From: a virus
Reading direction: 5' to 3' (one strand)
DNA: 41,666 nucleotides
IMG/VR virus record: IMGVR_UViG_3300010885_005800
Location: 1-41,666 of that record
The notes beneath the pieces were generated by a model. It did not search any database, was not told where the DNA came from, and was given only the letters and a program-made list of their open reading frames with translations. The first letter of the stretch is position 1. Each line of letters starts with the position of its first letter. The translations under genes were made by a program, and so were the position numbers. This document shows, piece by piece, positions 1 through 6,448 of this stretch.

Positions 1-260
1 TCTTCTGTGCCGAATCCTGTTCTTCGTCCAGCAACCGAAAAAGTTGCACACGGAAATCCTCCAACGAGTAAGTCACAATCGGGGATCTCATCAGGCTGAA
101 CTGCTCGGATGTCTCGTCCGTCTGGGGCGTGTTTAAAGTTGTACTCATAAATACTCCGTGGCTTTTCAAGGAACTCATTTGCCCAGACGCACTCATGCCC
201 AGCCCTTTCAAGACCAAGCCGAAATCCGCCTATACCAGCAAAAAGTTCGATAAATTTCAT
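1..260 (-). CDS. C5 cytosine DNA methyltransferase, N-terminal part (cut by window edge)
   Basis: The reverse strand from the ATG at 260-258 reads MKFIELFAGIGGFRLGLERA, the SAM-binding motif I of cytosine-C5 DNA methyltransferases. It continues to GGFPCATFSVAGRRTGF at about residues 70-86, which is motif IV with the catalytic Pro-Cys. Family members usually have PCQxFS, so Ala replacing Gln is slightly unusual. About 86 residues are visible; the target-recognition region and C-terminus lie beyond the left edge. The start overlaps the stop of the upstream gene by ATGA, so it is the most distal visible gene of the leftward operon. Its likely role is modifying phage DNA to resist host restriction, although an orphan regulatory methylase is also possible. 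Confidence 0.9.
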   Translation of the reverse strand, partial: MKFIELFAGIGGFRLGLERAGHECVWANEFLEKPRSIYEYNFKHAPDGRDIRAVQPDEIPDCDLLVGGFPCATFSVAGRRTGFGTE

Positions 261-499
261 TTTTTTGGTTTATTTTTAGATCCAAACGGGCGACCACGTT
301 TAGGTTTAGCAGTAACAGTAATGCTTGATCTGTTGGCTGGCGCAGCGCTTGACAGCACCACGGGGCGCTTTAGATTAAGATCCATAACTTGTCTTTGAAG
401 TACATGAATTTCATGGGATAAGCTATTTAACTTGCTTCTGAGCGCCTTGATTTCATTAGACATCTCTTTGAAATTTTGTTTGCTAATAAATGTAAACAT
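257..499 (-). CDS. Small coiled-coil protein with basic AT-hook-like tail
   Basis: This 80-aa protein has two visible parts. Residues about 10-42 form a probable coiled coil (IKALRSKLNSLSHEIHVLQ). The C-terminus is strongly basic with KPKRGRPFGSKNKPKK, whose RGRP core resembles an AT-hook minor-groove binder. A clear AAGGAG Shine-Dalgarno sits before the ATG, and the stop overlaps the methyltransferase ATG by ATGA. The neighbour suggests a DNA-binding accessory role, for example linked to methylation, but I do not recognise a named family. The coiled coil implies oligomerisation. The strand choice is supported by the Shine-Dalgarno, the tight operon packing and the non-random composition. Confidence 0.75.
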   Translation of the reverse strand: MFTFISKQNFKEMSNEIKALRSKLNSLSHEIHVLQRQVMDLNLKRPVVLSSAAPANRSSITVTAKPKRGRPFGSKNKPKK

Positions 500-508
500 G
501 TCAGCTCC

Positions 509-1153
509 TTAAAATGGGACGTCGTCGTCCATGGTTGCTAAGTCTGTAGGTACTTGCGCTGTTGACTGGTTAGGGGCGCCAAGTTTCTTGTACTCTGGTG
601 ATTCCATAATCTTCTTTTTAATGCCGTCAGACAGGGAGTCAAAGAGCGCCTGATCAAAGGTATCTGGCTCAAGAGATAGGCTACAAACCTTGTTTACGCC
701 ATCTGGCAAGCCATTCTTTTTAATCACCGCAGGAACAGGCGCTACGTTTTTGACGTTGGCATAAGTCTTCTGGTTCTTCTGGCTCGTCTCATGAGCTATG
801 GTTACCATGCACCAATGACCTAAAACGGCTGTAATGTCAAAGCCAGACAGCTCTTTTAAGGTAAATGGTTTGCCACGCCAGCTCTCTAGCACTGCCCGTA
901 AGGTTGCCTTTTCAGACAGGGATAAGGTGTAGTTGGCTGAGATCATCAAAGGTCTGCCGTCTGGCATAGTCAATGCGTTACCTTCGTCGTCTTCACCATG
1001 CAACTCCCAAGACACAAGGATCTTGCGTAGGGTATTGCCATATGAGTTTTTGTGACTACCCATATCGACGATGCGATAACACCGTGCAACGTGGTTTCCT
1101 GCTGGGGCTAGCTCAAAATCTGAGCTACCGCCTGATGATGCAATAATTGACAT
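509..1153 (-). CDS. SSB-like single-stranded DNA-binding protein
   Basis: This 214-aa protein opens with a segment (GSSDFELAPAGNHVARCYRIVDMGSH) typical of a phage family usually annotated as an SSB-like or DUF669-type replication/recombination protein. It ends with an acidic tipped tail, MDDDVPF, like the C-terminal tails of bacterial SSB that recruit partner proteins. The middle is beta-rich, compatible with an OB fold. It is transcribed leftward with a winged-helix gene 13 nt upstream and the coiled-coil gene 9 nt downstream. The Shine-Dalgarno is AAGGAAAT. The likely role is coating ssDNA during replication or recombination. The assignment rests on the N-terminal pattern and the tail; no residue-level catalytic test is possible. 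Confidence 0.7.
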   Translation of the reverse strand: MSIIASSGGSSDFELAPAGNHVARCYRIVDMGSHKNSYGNTLRKILVSWELHGEDDEGNALTMPDGRPLMISANYTLSLSEKATLRAVLESWRGKPFTLKELSGFDITAVLGHWCMVTIAHETSQKNQKTYANVKNVAPVPAVIKKNGLPDGVNKVCSLSLEPDTFDQALFDSLSDGIKKKIMESPEYKKLGAPNQSTAQVPTDLATMDDDVPF

Positions 1154-1166
1154 GATATTTCCTTAT

Positions 1167-1439
1167 TTAAAATAAACTATCTTTAACCACTGGTTTAATA
1201 GTCTTTTTGGTTATTAAGCATTTTCTTGGCGCTGTTTGAATAATCATTCCAATTGCCAATAATTCATTAACCCGACCACAAACAGAAGAGAGTTCTAAGC
1301 CAGTAAGCTTTGCCAACTCTCTTCTTGAATAAGCAACACCAGATTCCATGCTATTTAAAATAAACTGGGATTGAGATGCTACTTTTCCATTTTTTTTGTG
1401 TTCTTTGTAAGCGTTAATTGAAGTAAAGGAAACCGTCAT
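1167..1439 (-). CDS. Winged-helix DNA-binding protein
   Basis: A 90-aa protein. Residues about 25-70 (QFILNSMESGVAYSRRELAK followed by LTGLELSSVCGRVNELL) look like a winged helix-turn-helix that opens with a SQSQFILNxM-type helix, as in phage and MarR/ArsR-like small regulators. The C-terminal half is a basic beta-hairpin (RKCLITKKTIKPVVK) that could be the wing. It starts 2 nt after the stop of the 69-aa gene and precedes the SSB-like gene in the leftward operon. It may regulate the divergent control region or assist replication; its target is unknown. Confidence 0.7.
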   Translation of the reverse strand: MTVSFTSINAYKEHKKNGKVASQSQFILNSMESGVAYSRRELAKLTGLELSSVCGRVNELLAIGMIIQTAPRKCLITKKTIKPVVKDSLF

Positions 1440-1441
1440 AA

Positions 1442-1651
1442 CTAAGCTTTTCCAAAAATATTGCCAAAGTCAGCAAAAACGTCATTAAGAACTTGCTGGG
1501 AGTGGCTGGATTGCTTGGGTTTACCGCATTCAAAACGGATAATTTCCATATCCTCAGCGGTTGCTTGATTTGCTTCTGCACGTTCTAAGGCTTGCTCTAA
1601 AAGGAACTCACGTTCTTTCATTGCGAACTCGAACTCACTGTCATCGATCAT
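1442..1651 (-). CDS. Small acidic helical protein, first gene of leftward operon
   Basis: A 69-aa Glu-rich protein (FAMKEREFLLEQALERAEAN) predicted to be mostly helical. It has no transmembrane segment and no cysteine pair. It is preceded by AGGAGA seven nucleotides before the ATG, and a perfect hairpin (1664-1678) lies immediately upstream of that Shine-Dalgarno. It is the promoter-proximal gene of the leftward operon and lies opposite the Cro-like regulator. It has no helix-turn-helix, so it does not look like the usual divergent repressor. Its function is unknown. Confidence 0.65.
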   Translation of the reverse strand: MIDDSEFEFAMKEREFLLEQALERAEANQATAEDMEIIRFECGKPKQSSHSQQVLNDVFADFGNIFGKA

Positions 1652-1804
1652 GTGTATCTCCTAACGGCACTATGCCGTAAATAAGACTGTAGCATAAAAT
1701 CACATGTACACACATTTTATTTGTAGGTGAATTCCCTAATACGAAAGATTTATTAAGTATTTTCAAATATTCGTGTTAGCATTGAAAAAAACGAAAGGGC
1801 AAGT
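1652..1804. promoter_or_regulatory. Divergent control region with inverted-repeat operator
   Basis: This AT-rich gap separates the leftward operon from the rightward early operon and must contain both promoters. CTAATACGAA at 1736-1745 and TTCGTGTTAG at 1770-1779 are inverted copies with 9 of 10 positions matching. A further ACGAAAG at 1791-1797 repeats 1741-1747. These are good candidates for operator half-sites of the Cro/YdaS-like protein encoded at 1805. I could not fix one convincing -35/-10 pair by eye on either strand. Confidence 0.6.
1664..1678 (-). promoter_or_regulatory. Perfect hairpin in the 5' leader of the leftward operon
   Basis: ACGGCA and TGCCGT are perfect inverted arms around a 3-nt loop. 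On the leftward transcript the hairpin ends 1-2 nt before the AGGAG Shine-Dalgarno of the 69-aa gene. It could be a protein-binding operator on DNA, or an RNA hairpin affecting translation of the first leftward gene. It has no U-tract, so it is not a simple terminator. Confidence 0.55.
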
Positions 1805-1999
1805 ATGCAGCCGATGGATTTATTAAAAATAGAGTTTGGATCTTTGAAGGATTTAGCTGAAAAGTTAGAATTAAAACCAAATACTGTCTATCTCTGGGGT
1901 CAATCACAGATTCCTTTGAAGTACATAGCAAAGATTGAGGAGCTTACAAACAACAAATTAACTCGTGAAATGTTGCGTCCTGATTTGTACGGGAAGTAA
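1805..1999 (+). CDS. Cro/YdaS-like transcriptional regulator
   Basis: This 64-aa protein is almost entirely a helix-turn-helix domain. FGSLKDLAEKLELKPNTVYL covers the first helices, then WGQSQIPLKYIAKIEELT follows, ending in LTREMLRPDLYGK, which matches the closing segment typical of YdaS/Cro-family proteins (TREELRPD). It lies just downstream of the divergent operator and directly upstream of a DUF1376 (YdaU-like) gene, resembling the ydaS-ydaT-ydaU order of the E. coli Rac prophage without ydaT. It probably controls the switch between leftward and rightward transcription. Confidence 0.8.
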   Translation: MQPMDLLKIEFGSLKDLAEKLELKPNTVYLWGQSQIPLKYIAKIEELTNNKLTREMLRPDLYGK

Positions 2000-2001
2000 C
2001 C

Positions 2002-2715
2002 ATGCACTACTACCAACATAACATTGGCGACTATAGGAAAGATACGTCACATCTAAGCTTGCTAGAGCATGGAATCTATCGCCAGCTTTTGGACAGTTAT
2101 TACCTTGATGAGATGCCTTTATGCAACGACCTTGCGAAGTTAATGCGTTCGCATAGCGTTCGCAATGCGGATGAACAGCAAGCGCTTCAAAATGTATTGA
2201 CAGACTTCTTCGAACTCACTGAGGAAGGCTACATACACAAGCGTTGTAACGATGTAATTGCTGCTTATCATGGTAAATCTGACAAGGCGAGGGCATCTGC
2301 TAATGCTCGCTGGGGCATGAGGAGCAAGGGTTCTAAGCGTAAGCAATCCGAAAGCAATGCGAACGCAATGCCAACGCAATCCGAAGGCAATGCTAACCAT
2401 AAACCAATAACCAATAACCATAAACCAGTTGTAGGGACGACAACTAAGATTGAATTACCAGATTGGTTACCAGAAAAGGCTTGGTCTGAGTGGGTCGAAT
2501 ATCGTAGGTCTACAAAAAAACCGATGTCTCAACTTGCAAGCACTAAGTTTCTAAATCAACTAGAGACGTTTGTAAAGGATGGTTATGACCCAGTCAAATT
2601 AATTGACCTTGCCATAGCTAGTGGTTGGACAACTATTTACACCAGAGACGAAGCTAAGACTAAATCGTCTGGCAAACCTGATTGGGCGAAAGGTTTAGCG
2701 AATGCTCGGACATAA
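2002..2715 (+). CDS. DUF1376 (YdaU-like) replication protein
   Basis: Of 237 aa, residues 1-90 (MHYYQHNIGDYRKDTSHLSL and following) are the characteristic DUF1376 domain, a winged-helix-like domain found in phage replication-initiation regions. A low-complexity linker rich in Asn, Ser and Lys follows (about 95-150), then a second helical domain (about 150-237: ELPDWLPEKAWSEWVEYRRS onward) resembling the C-terminal domain of lambda O-type or DnaT-like loaders. It starts 2 nt after the regulator's stop, with a GGAAG Shine-Dalgarno, and precedes the DnaB-like ATPase. It probably recognises the origin or loads the helicase. Confidence 0.8.
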   Translation: MHYYQHNIGDYRKDTSHLSLLEHGIYRQLLDSYYLDEMPLCNDLAKLMRSHSVRNADEQQALQNVLTDFFELTEEGYIHKRCNDVIAAYHGKSDKARASANARWGMRSKGSKRKQSESNANAMPTQSEGNANHKPITNNHKPVVGTTTKIELPDWLPEKAWSEWVEYRRSTKKPMSQLASTKFLNQLETFVKDGYDPVKLIDLAIASGWTTIYTRDEAKTKSSGKPDWAKGLANART

Positions 2716-3034
2716 ACAAATTATCGAGTTGCGTAAAAACCACAGGAAGCCTATGACAGTGTTCTTTCACATAGCACCGCACCCTGAGTTTAAAAATGAC
2801 TTCCTAGATCCTGAAAGAGCTGTTGTTTTGGGAGACTTGATTTCTGTATACACAGGCGGAACAAATCCCAAGAAGGCTGATCTGAGTTGGGTTAAGGGTT
2901 TACAAATACAGTTGTTAGCTTGTGACTCTGGGATTGAAGAGTTTGTACGCTGGTGGATAGCAATCATTGATGCAGAACCGAAGTCAGTTATTGGCTTAGA
3001 CACGGATGGGGAAGTGAATCTATGGAAGGAATAA
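2702..3034 (+). CDS. Hypothetical protein between initiator and helicase
   Basis: A 110-aa protein overlapping the DUF1376 gene by 14 nt and the helicase gene by 13 nt, so it is clearly part of the same coupled transcript. It has no transmembrane segment or cysteine motif. Trp-rich stretches (LSWVKGLQIQLL, FVRWWIAIID) suggest a compact globular fold. Its place between a putative initiator and the helicase suggests a replication accessory role, but I do not recognise the family. Confidence 0.65.
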   Translation: MLGHKQIIELRKNHRKPMTVFFHIAPHPEFKNDFLDPERAVVLGDLISVYTGGTNPKKADLSWVKGLQIQLLACDSGIEEFVRWWIAIIDAEPKSVIGLDTDGEVNLWKE

Positions 3035-3933
3035 TCCAATACGACGACATCGATTGGGCGCAGTGGGAGCAGGAATCAGCACCTAAGCGCAAGATCAAAG
3101 AGAAGTCGTTCTATGCTGAGCAGATTGTTAAGTACTTTGAGGGAAGTCTTATTCAGCGTGGCAACTACTTGCCTTGGGATAAGCGCCAGAACTTTGTAGG
3201 CTTACGACCTTCAGAGGTATCAGTCTGGGCTGGTATCAATGGTCACGGAAAGTCATTGCTCTTGGGTCAAGTTGTACTGTCATTGACACAACAGGATCAG
3301 AAGTGTTTGATTGCGTCTTTTGAGATGCGTCCTGAGATCACGCTAGCAAGAATGGCACGTCAGGCAACAGGCATGAAGCTTCCGTCTCCCTACAGCTTAC
3401 AAGCGTTTCAGGATTGGAAAAAGGATCAGGTCTTTTTGCTAGATCACCACGGCATGATCAATGCTGAACAGATGCTAGCGGTGTGTCGCTATGCCTCGTC
3501 AGAGTTGAAGGTGAATCACATTGTCATTGACTCGTTGATGAAGTGCGTTAAAGGGGAGGATGACTTTAATGGTCAGAAAGATTTTGTTAATGCGTTATGT
3601 GCTATTGCTCAGGATGTAGGAATACACATTCATTTGGTTCACCATATGCGAAAGGGAGCTGATGAAAAGCATTTACCGGGCAAATTTGACCTCAAAGGTA
3701 GTGGCTCGATTACGGATCAGGTGGACAACGTATTTATTATTTGGCGTAATAAAAGGAAAGCACAAGAGCGCTCAGAGGCTGGAGCGACTGACGAAAGCGT
3801 ACCTGATGCATTGTTGATCTGTGAGAAGCAACGTAATGGCGAGTGGGAAGGCAAAATGGGTTTGTGGTTTGAGCCTGACAGTCAGCAGTATGTAGGAGAA
3901 AACTTTGGACGAATCGAACTTTACTTGCAGTGA
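3022..3933 (+). CDS. DnaB/gp4-like replicative helicase (RecA-fold ATPase)
   Basis: The 303-aa protein has Walker A GINGHGKS (residues 71-78), SFEMRPE (99-105) with the catalytic-glutamate position of DnaB-family helicases, Walker B HIVID (166-170), the HLVHHMRKG segment (204-212) and GSGSITDQVDNVFIIWRNK (226-244), which matches DnaB motifs H3-H4. It is short and has neither the N-terminal DnaB domain nor a primase domain. It therefore resembles the stand-alone helicase module of T7 gp4-type proteins. It should unwind the fork as a hexamer. No primase or polymerase is visible in the window. Confidence 0.9.
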   Translation: MEGIIQYDDIDWAQWEQESAPKRKIKEKSFYAEQIVKYFEGSLIQRGNYLPWDKRQNFVGLRPSEVSVWAGINGHGKSLLLGQVVLSLTQQDQKCLIASFEMRPEITLARMARQATGMKLPSPYSLQAFQDWKKDQVFLLDHHGMINAEQMLAVCRYASSELKVNHIVIDSLMKCVKGEDDFNGQKDFVNALCAIAQDVGIHIHLVHHMRKGADEKHLPGKFDLKGSGSITDQVDNVFIIWRNKRKAQERSEAGATDESVPDALLICEKQRNGEWEGKMGLWFEPDSQQYVGENFGRIELYLQ

Positions 3934-4117
3934 GGAATACCGTCACCAGTGTGAGATAAGGTTTATCTTGGCTGAACGAGCATTGCGTGGCAAAGAGTGG
4001 TTAAGGCAGTTTTTAAATCAACCAGCAGTAAAACATAGACGTGAAAGATTGGAGAAAGACATATGGCAACAGTGGCAAAAGGGAAACCGAGGGCAAGTAA
4101 AGGGGCTGTGGCTGTAG
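3905..4117 (+). CDS. Small hypothetical early protein (TTG start)
   Basis: A 70-aa protein starting at TTG 3905 with GGAG seven nucleotides upstream. It overlaps the helicase gene by 29 nt and the next gene by 55 nt. The sequence is charged and helical (CEIRFILAERALRGKEWLRQ, then RRERLEKDIWQQW), similar to short phage proteins found beside resolvase genes. The helical amphipathic pattern and the Shine-Dalgarno argue that it is real despite the large overlaps. Its function is unknown. Confidence 0.6.
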   Translation: MDESNFTCSEEYRHQCEIRFILAERALRGKEWLRQFLNQPAVKHRRERLEKDIWQQWQKGNRGQVKGLWL

Positions 4118-4464
4118 AGCCAGTAACCGTGGAAGGGATGATCGATAAGATTGAAGAGATCCGTAAGCCAGAGACAGTTGATCAAAAGCTTCAACGCATC
4201 AAAGCCATTGAGGATGAGATCAAGGAATCGATTCCAGTTGAGTTTGTTGGCAGAGATGCTGAGCTGACCGATCAAATCTATGGCGTTGAGAAGCCAGCTC
4301 CACGAGTACGCACTGACGTATTGCCAGAAAAGAATAGTGATGGCACTGGTGATTTAGGAACTTTGCAACGGTTTATCAATCTGTATCAACCGGGCGAAAT
4401 CGTAAGCCGTCAAATGTTTCGTAACCTATTGCTTGATTGTTTGAATGATTGGGAGAAAAGATAA
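4063..4464 (+). CDS. Hypothetical protein upstream of RusA
   Basis: A 133-aa protein with a Lys/Ala/Val-rich N-terminus (MATVAKGKPRASKGAVAVEP), a helical charged centre (about 25-60) and a C-terminal segment LGTLQRFINLYQPGEIVSRQ that ends near a DWEKR tail. It starts after GGAG and ends inside the Shine-Dalgarno region of the RusA gene. I do not recognise the family. The context is DNA replication/recombination. Confidence 0.65.
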   Translation: MATVAKGKPRASKGAVAVEPVTVEGMIDKIEEIRKPETVDQKLQRIKAIEDEIKESIPVEFVGRDAELTDQIYGVEKPAPRVRTDVLPEKNSDGTGDLGTLQRFINLYQPGEIVSRQMFRNLLLDCLNDWEKR

Positions 4465-4465
4465 A

Positions 4466-4834
4466 GTGATTGAATTCACTCTTCCATTTCCACCTAGCGT
4501 CAACACTTACTGGCGCATGTTCCAGAACCGAATGATCATCTCGGCTAAGGGGCGTGAGTACCGCAAGGCTGTTGAATTGCTGGTGGCAGAAGAGCTGGTG
4601 ATTGTTCGCCACAAGCCTTTGCGTGTAGAGATCACAGTGTTCCGACCAGACAGGCGTAAGCGTGATTTAGACAACTTGTTAAAAGCGCCTTTAGATGCTA
4701 TGACTCATTGCAAGGTCTGGGACGATGATTCTCAGATACAGGAGCTGTCAATCAAATGGGGTGATGGCATTAAAGGCATGTTGAAAATAAAGATAACGGA
4801 GTTAGATAAGGACATGGAAGGAACTATTCAATGA
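4466..4834 (+). CDS. rusA: RusA-family Holliday junction resolvase
   Basis: A 122-aa protein if started at GTG 4466, where GGGAG lies ten nucleotides upstream. An in-frame ATG at 4445 would add seven residues but lacks a Shine-Dalgarno. Hallmarks are FPPSVNTYWR (8-17), RDLDN (66-70) with two acidic residues, and WDDDSQI (85-91), matching the catalytic aspartates of E. coli RusA (D70, D72, D91). RusA dimers cut four-way junctions symmetrically, which resolves recombination and branched replicating DNA before packaging. The stop overlaps the next ATG (ATGA). Confidence 0.9.
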   Translation: MIEFTLPFPPSVNTYWRMFQNRMIISAKGREYRKAVELLVAEELVIVRHKPLRVEITVFRPDRRKRDLDNLLKAPLDAMTHCKVWDDDSQIQELSIKWGDGIKGMLKIKITELDKDMEGTIQ

Positions 4835-5190
4835 GCAAAAAATACCCACCAACTACGCCTGAGAATATCAATCCGTATGAGGCGATGGATTACTTGCGTG
4901 ATAACGCACAAACTGCAGGTGATCTAAAAAAACAGGTTTACATTTACACGGAGATGAAAAGAGCTGTCAGGGCTAGATTAATGAACTTGGCAATTGATGC
5001 TAAATCAGAAGCTGCCAAAGAACGGTATGCCGATTCTCATGAAGATTTAGAAAAGCATATCTACAAAACTGGGGAAGCTATTGGTGAATACGAAACCTTG
5101 CGTTTACTGATCTCAGCAGCCGAGGCTAAGCTTGAAGCTTGGCGTTCCTTAGAAGCATCCGCCCGTAACGAGATGAGGTTATCCCAATGA
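4831..5190 (+). CDS. Helical hypothetical protein
   Basis: A 119-aa protein, strongly helical and charged from residue 15 on (LKKQVYIYTEMKRAVRARLM, EDLEKHIYKTGEAIGEYETL), consistent with a long coiled-coil hairpin. It is coupled to RusA and to the next gene by ATGA overlaps. No enzymatic motif is visible. The coiled-coil shape suggests an oligomeric accessory protein of the early operon. Confidence 0.65.
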   Translation: MSKKYPPTTPENINPYEAMDYLRDNAQTAGDLKKQVYIYTEMKRAVRARLMNLAIDAKSEAAKERYADSHEDLEKHIYKTGEAIGEYETLRLLISAAEAKLEAWRSLEASARNEMRLSQ

Positions 5191-5351
5191 ATGATTACGC
5201 ACAAAGCATTATTGATATTCGCAAAGCTCTTATTAAGTTTGAAGAGTATGCCAACAAAAGACAATGGCATGAGGCTCAGACTGAGGTTCTAAAAATTAAA
5301 TCTTCAGCCATCATCATGAATAAGATTATGGAAAAAAATGTATCGAAATGA
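5187..5351 (+). CDS. 54-aa hypothetical protein
   Basis: A short frame beginning MNDYAQSIIDIRKALIKFEE, predicted helical, opening on the ATGA overlap with the previous stop and ending 14 nt inside the DUF1364 gene. Its position seals an otherwise unexplained gap of about 150 nt between two real genes, and the composition is protein-like (alternating hydrophobic and charged residues). Its function is unknown. Confidence 0.6.
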   Translation: MNDYAQSIIDIRKALIKFEEYANKRQWHEAQTEVLKIKSSAIIMNKIMEKNVSK

Positions 5352-5634
5352 AAAGCTTCTGAGAGCTGTAGCCCAGCTACCTTGCCAGATGTGTGGTCTT
5401 GAGGGGTCAACACAAGCGGCTCACTCTAACCAGCTCAGGGATGGCAAGGGGCGTGGGATCAAAGCGCCTGATTACAGGATCGCAGCTCTTTGCTTTAAAT
5501 GCCATACTGAAATCGATCAAGGCGTTAAATTATTAAAACAACGCAGGGTAGAGTTGTGGGATGAAGCACATCGTAAGACAATAGGAAAACTGTTTGAAGA
5601 CGGATGGCTAGAGGTTCAAAGCCACCCATACTAA
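5338..5634 (+). CDS. DUF1364-type zinc/HNH-like nuclease domain protein
   Basis: The 98-aa protein has C16-x2-C19, then AAHSNQ (27-32), GRGIKAPDYRIAALC (38-52) and CFKCH (52-56). This pattern is diagnostic of the DUF1364 phage family, generally described as a nuclease related to HNH proteins, with the two Cys pairs binding zinc. The family typically sits in the lambda nin-like region beside RusA, as here. It probably acts in recombination or DNA processing. The start is ATG 5338, overlapping the preceding small gene; an AAGGAGAC Shine-Dalgarno for the next gene lies directly after its stop. Confidence 0.85.
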   Translation: MYRNEKLLRAVAQLPCQMCGLEGSTQAAHSNQLRDGKGRGIKAPDYRIAALCFKCHTEIDQGVKLLKQRRVELWDEAHRKTIGKLFEDGWLEVQSHPY

Positions 5635-5643
5635 GGAGACGTC

Positions 5644-5811
5644 ATGATTACTGTGATACACGTTACCGAGAAATCCACCATTACCTATTACGGGTTAAAT
5701 GACTGGGTGCTCAATTTTGAAGAAAATCCACCAGAAGAGTTTGCTACCAGATTAGAAGCCTACAACCGTGCTACTGAGCTGATTAATCAACATGCAGAAG
5801 TTGGGAGCTAG
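5644..5811 (+). CDS. 55-aa hypothetical protein
   Basis: The frame opens at ATG 5644 behind the strong Shine-Dalgarno AAGGAGAC and encodes MITVIHVTEKSTITYYGLND, continuing with an acidic helical half (FEENPPEEFATRLEAYNRAT). The N-terminal half looks like two beta strands. The Shine-Dalgarno quality makes it a confident gene, but the family is unrecognised. Confidence 0.7.
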   Translation: MITVIHVTEKSTITYYGLNDWVLNFEENPPEEFATRLEAYNRATELINQHAEVGS

Positions 5812-5813
5812 CT

Positions 5814-6020
5814 ATTACTACCTTTACTACTGAAGACCGTTTAGAAGCGCTTAAAGAGTTTTCTCGTGTGATGGTCAGTTTCAACAGAACAGAAAACACC
5901 GCAACTTTTAAATTTGGTATAAACTTACACAAGTGGATAAATGAAGATGGTAATCGAGAATGGCTACATCAAAAGCTAGACGAGATTATCAACAATCAGC
6001 TCAGAGAAGGACATGACTGA
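5814..6020 (+). CDS. 68-aa hypothetical protein, possible ATT start
   Basis: The frame is open from 5787 to the TGA at 6018-6020, and its coding-like sequence begins TTFTTEDRLEALKEFSRVMV. There is no ATG, GTG or TTG before the internal GTG 5868/ATG 5871. GGGAG at 5803-5807 sits six nucleotides before ATT 5814, which would give M-TTFTTEDR. That opening resembles how many small phage proteins begin. The conservative alternative is ATG 5871, giving 49 aa but with a poor Shine-Dalgarno. The C-terminus (FGINLHKWINEDGNREWLHQ) is helical. The stop overlaps the following ATG. Confidence 0.55.
   Translation: MTTFTTEDRLEALKEFSRVMVSFNRTENTATFKFGINLHKWINEDGNREWLHQKLDEIINNQLREGHD
5925..5940 (+). repeat. 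Copy 1 of 16-bp motif TTRCACAARTGGWTAA
   Basis: TTACACAAGTGGATAA lies inside the 68-aa gene. It differs at one position from the copy at 7167-7182 and at two from the copy at 7930-7945, both of which sit in gene leaders. All three are on the + strand. The coding location makes this copy the least certain; it may be chance or the remnant of a promoter. Confidence 0.45.
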
Positions 6021-6105
6021 TCTGCTGATCATTGGTCTATTGGTTGTCCTGCTCATTGGGTGGGGCGTTATTTTACTTTGTATAGCTTATTGGATGACAA
6101 GATGA
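6013..6105 (+). CDS. 30-aa single-pass membrane peptide
   Basis: ATG 6013 with AAGGA upstream encodes MTDLLIIGLLVVLLIGWGVI followed by LLCIAYWMTR. This is one long hydrophobic helix with a short basic C-terminus, so the N-terminus would face outside and the tail the cytoplasm. It overlaps the preceding stop and ends in an ATGA overlap with the secreted repeat protein. Tiny membrane peptides are common in phage early regions, where they modulate host envelope functions; the specific role is unknown. Confidence 0.6.
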   Translation: MTDLLIIGLLVVLLIGWGVILLCIAYWMTR

Positions 6106-6368
6106 AAAAATTAGCACTAATTTTGATGTTTACCAGTGGCGCAGTATCAGCACAGACTGTGACCTATTCCAACCAGTACGGCATGCCAGTTGGCACTGCC
6201 CAGACTAACGGTAGCCTTACTACCTACTCTAACCAGTACGGTCAGGTGACTGGTTATGCTCAAGCTCCGCAACCTACGCTTGGCATGACCCTTCTGGCTG
6301 TACCAACTCCGCAACCCTTGCCAGTTGCTCCGATCATGCCTGTAATGCCAATCTTGATGGGGCGATAA
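6102..6368 (+). CDS. Secreted YSNQYG-repeat protein
   Basis: From ATG 6102 the 88-aa product has a textbook signal peptide (MKKLALILMFTSGAVSA, cleavage after VSA). It is followed by two direct repeats, TYSNQYGMPVGTAQ and TYSNQYGQVTGYAQ, and a Pro/Met-rich tail (VPTPQPLPVAPIMPVMPILM). A longer frame from 6060 would add residues that spoil the signal peptide, so 6102 is preferred; it is also coupled by ATGA. The mature protein should be periplasmic or exported during infection. Bacterial proteins with YSNQYG-type repeats exist, so it may be host-derived. Confidence 0.75.
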   Translation: MKKLALILMFTSGAVSAQTVTYSNQYGMPVGTAQTNGSLTTYSNQYGQVTGYAQAPQPTLGMTLLAVPTPQPLPVAPIMPVMPILMGR

Positions 6369-6448
6369 TGATCAATAAAATTGTGTTTATCGCAGTCATA
6401 ACCACAATGTTAGTTCTATTCCTAATCGTAAGGCTGATGACCAAATGA
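6368..6448 (+). CDS. 26-aa single-pass membrane peptide
   Basis: ATG 6368 overlaps the previous TAA (TAATG) and encodes MINKIVFIAVITTMLVLFLI then VRLMTK. It is a single transmembrane helix with basic ends and overlaps the next ATG by ATGA. It is one of two membrane micro-genes flanking the secreted YSNQYG protein, which suggests an envelope-directed trio. Confidence 0.5.
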   Translation: MINKIVFIAVITTMLVLFLIVRLMTK

